From: Syntrophomonadaceae bacterium
GTDB lineage: Bacteria > Bacillota > Dethiobacteria > DTU022
Length of the DNA: 33,304 nt
Direction: 5' to 3'
NCBI GenBank assembly: GCA_007131435.1
Contig: SLQM01000252.1
Span: 1 to 33,304 of the forward strand
Positions 32,646 to 33,304 of the stretch are shown piece by piece. The notes under the pieces were generated by a model. That model did not search any database, was not told the DNA's origin, and saw only the letters and a list, made by a program, of their open reading frames with translations. The stretch's first letter is position 1; each line of letters starts with the position of its first letter. A program made the translations under genes and the position numbers.

Positions 32646-33167
32646 TTGCCGCTTTTAGCTTATAAAAACTATTACCCTGAACTGGGTGAAGAGGCATACG
32701 TTGCACCTGGTGCATATGTGATCGGTAACGTAAAAGTGGGGGCGCGCACCAGCATCTGGTTCGGTGCTTCAGTGCGCGGCGATATGGAGCAGATTACTAT
32801 TGGAGATGAAAGCAATATCCAGGATAATGTAACCGTTCATGTTGACTATGATACACCTACCATCATAGGCAGCAGGGTAACAGTTGGGCATAACGTGGTT
32901 TTACACGGCTGCAAGGTAGAAGACGGTGCGCTGATCGGTATGGGTACTGTTATCTTAAATGATGTTGTTATAGGTAAAGACAGCCTTATTGCTGCAGGCA
33001 GCCTGATAACGCCGGGCACAGAAATCCCTCCCCGCTCCCTGGTGATGGGTTCGCCGGGTAAAGTTGTGCGAACGCTTGAAGAGGATCAAATTCCTGTTAA
33101 GGCTGAAATGTTCCGTAATTACCTGAAGCTGGCTGAAGAATATCGCACAGCGAAGCAGCTTGACTGA
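32646..33167 (+). CDS. Gamma-carbonic-anhydrase-like left-handed beta-helix protein
   Basis: The protein has about 173 residues built from hexapeptide repeats (left-handed beta helix, about 10-145) and a C-terminal helix, the gamma-carbonic-anhydrase fold forming trimers. The three zinc ligands are present: H65 (VTVHVD), H82 and H87 (VGHNVVLHG), together with R44 and Q59 of the site. It lacks the acidic loop of the Methanosarcina enzyme Cam, as do CamH/YrdA-type members, so activity is uncertain. The start may be TTG 32646 (eight bases after AAGGAGG at 32631-32637) or GTG 32640, which is very close to that site. It follows the homocysteine genes by about 20 bases and may share their transcript. 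Confidence 0.9.
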   Translation: MPLLAYKNYYPELGEEAYVAPGAYVIGNVKVGARTSIWFGASVRGDMEQITIGDESNIQDNVTVHVDYDTPTIIGSRVTVGHNVVLHGCKVEDGALIGMGTVILNDVVIGKDSLIAAGSLITPGTEIPPRSLVMGSPGKVVRTLEEDQIPVKAEMFRNYLKLAEEYRTAKQLD

Positions 33168-33173
33168 GCAGGC

Positions 33174-33202
33174 TTGAAGCGCTTGACAACCTGCGCTATA
33201 AT
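33174..33202 (+). promoter_or_regulatory. Promoter of the threonine tRNA gene
   Basis: TTGAAG (33174-33179), a 17-base spacer and TATAAT (33197-33202), giving a start about eight bases before the mature tRNA. It begins seven bases after the preceding stop codon. Confidence 0.65.
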
Positions 33203-33216
33203 ATTTATTGCACAAT

Positions 33217-33292
33217 GCCGGCATAGCTCAATTGGTAGAGCAGCTGAATCGTAATCAGCATGTTGGGGGTTCAAGTCCTCTTGCCGGCTCCA
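33217..33292 (+). tRNA. tRNA-Thr (anticodon CGT)
   Basis: A complete 76-base cloverleaf: acceptor arms GCCGGCA and TGCCGGC, D stem GCTC/GAGC, anticodon stem GCTGA/TCAGC with a 7-base loop ATCGTAA and anticodon CGT (reads ACG), T arm with TTCAAGT loop, and an encoded CCA end. The T stem holds two G-U pairs. The sequence closely follows bacterial threonine tRNAs. Confidence 0.95.
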
Positions 33293-33304
33293 TATTTTAA
33301 AGGG

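Noticed and set aside
33183..33202. TTGACA followed by TATAAT before the tRNA as one promoter
   Set aside because: The boxes are only eight bases apart. TTGAAG at 33174 with a 17-base spacer fits the same TATAAT much better.
1..33304. Insertion sequences, prophage genes, CRISPR arrays or attachment sites
   Set aside because: No transposase, integrase or phage protein, no regular short repeats and no direct repeats flanking the tRNA were seen.

Overview
The window looks like a chromosomal segment of an anaerobic Gram-positive bacterium of the Clostridia or a related Firmicutes class. Three things point there: the gene order (yycI-murA-htrA; rho-rpmE-prfA-prmC; sua5-ywlE-rpiB-glyA-upp-comEB), strong AAGGAGG-type ribosome binding sites, and frequent TTG starts. 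The species cannot be named from sequence alone. I see no phage, insertion sequence, CRISPR array or broken gene; this is a compact, mostly + strand core region with a few accessory cassettes.

Layout. (a) 1-5.3 kb: end of a WalRK-type cell-wall regulation locus (yycI), murA, an HtrA-type membrane protease, an alkaline-phosphatase-superfamily metalloenzyme and a metallo-beta-lactamase-fold hydrolase. (b) 5.5-10.1 kb: a sodium/calcium-type antiporter, then rho, rpmE, prfA and prmC (transcription termination, ribosome, translation termination). (c) 10.1-12.3 kb: nickel regulator nikR, divergent from a Na/phosphate cotransporter fused to a PhoU-like domain. (d) 12.4-16.8 kb: tsaC/sua5, ywlE, rpiB, glyA, upp and comEB, the set that in many Firmicutes lies just before the F-type ATP synthase operon. 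(e) 17.1-24.4 kb: instead of F-type atp genes there is a seven-gene V/A-type ATPase operon of the E-DUF2764-A-B-D-I-K type known from chlamydiae, spirochaetes and Bacteroidetes. Its proteolipid keeps the polar residues of a sodium site. (f) 24.6-26.7 kb: a PHP-domain metallohydrolase and gapdh with a strong terminator. (g) 26.9-30.2 kb: a minus-strand modABC molybdate importer, divergent from a short ModE-like repressor that lacks the molybdate-binding domains, with palindromes overlapping the modA promoter. (h) 30.2-33.2 kb: a DUF39 / NIL-ferredoxin / COG2122 (UPF0280) operon matching the sulfide-to-homocysteine genes characterised in methanogens, followed by a gamma-carbonic-anhydrase-like protein and a threonine tRNA (CGT anticodon).

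How it fits together. Three membrane systems suggest sodium-linked energetics: the antiporter, the Na/Pi cotransporter and the V-type ATPase. NikR and Mod proteins suggest nickel and molybdenum/tungsten enzymes, as is common in anaerobes using CO or formate. The DUF39 cassette suggests methionine precursors made directly from sulfide. The two points most worth following are the V-type ATPase occupying the usual atp locus and the complete three-gene homocysteine cassette. Both systems are known elsewhere; their placement here is what is notable.
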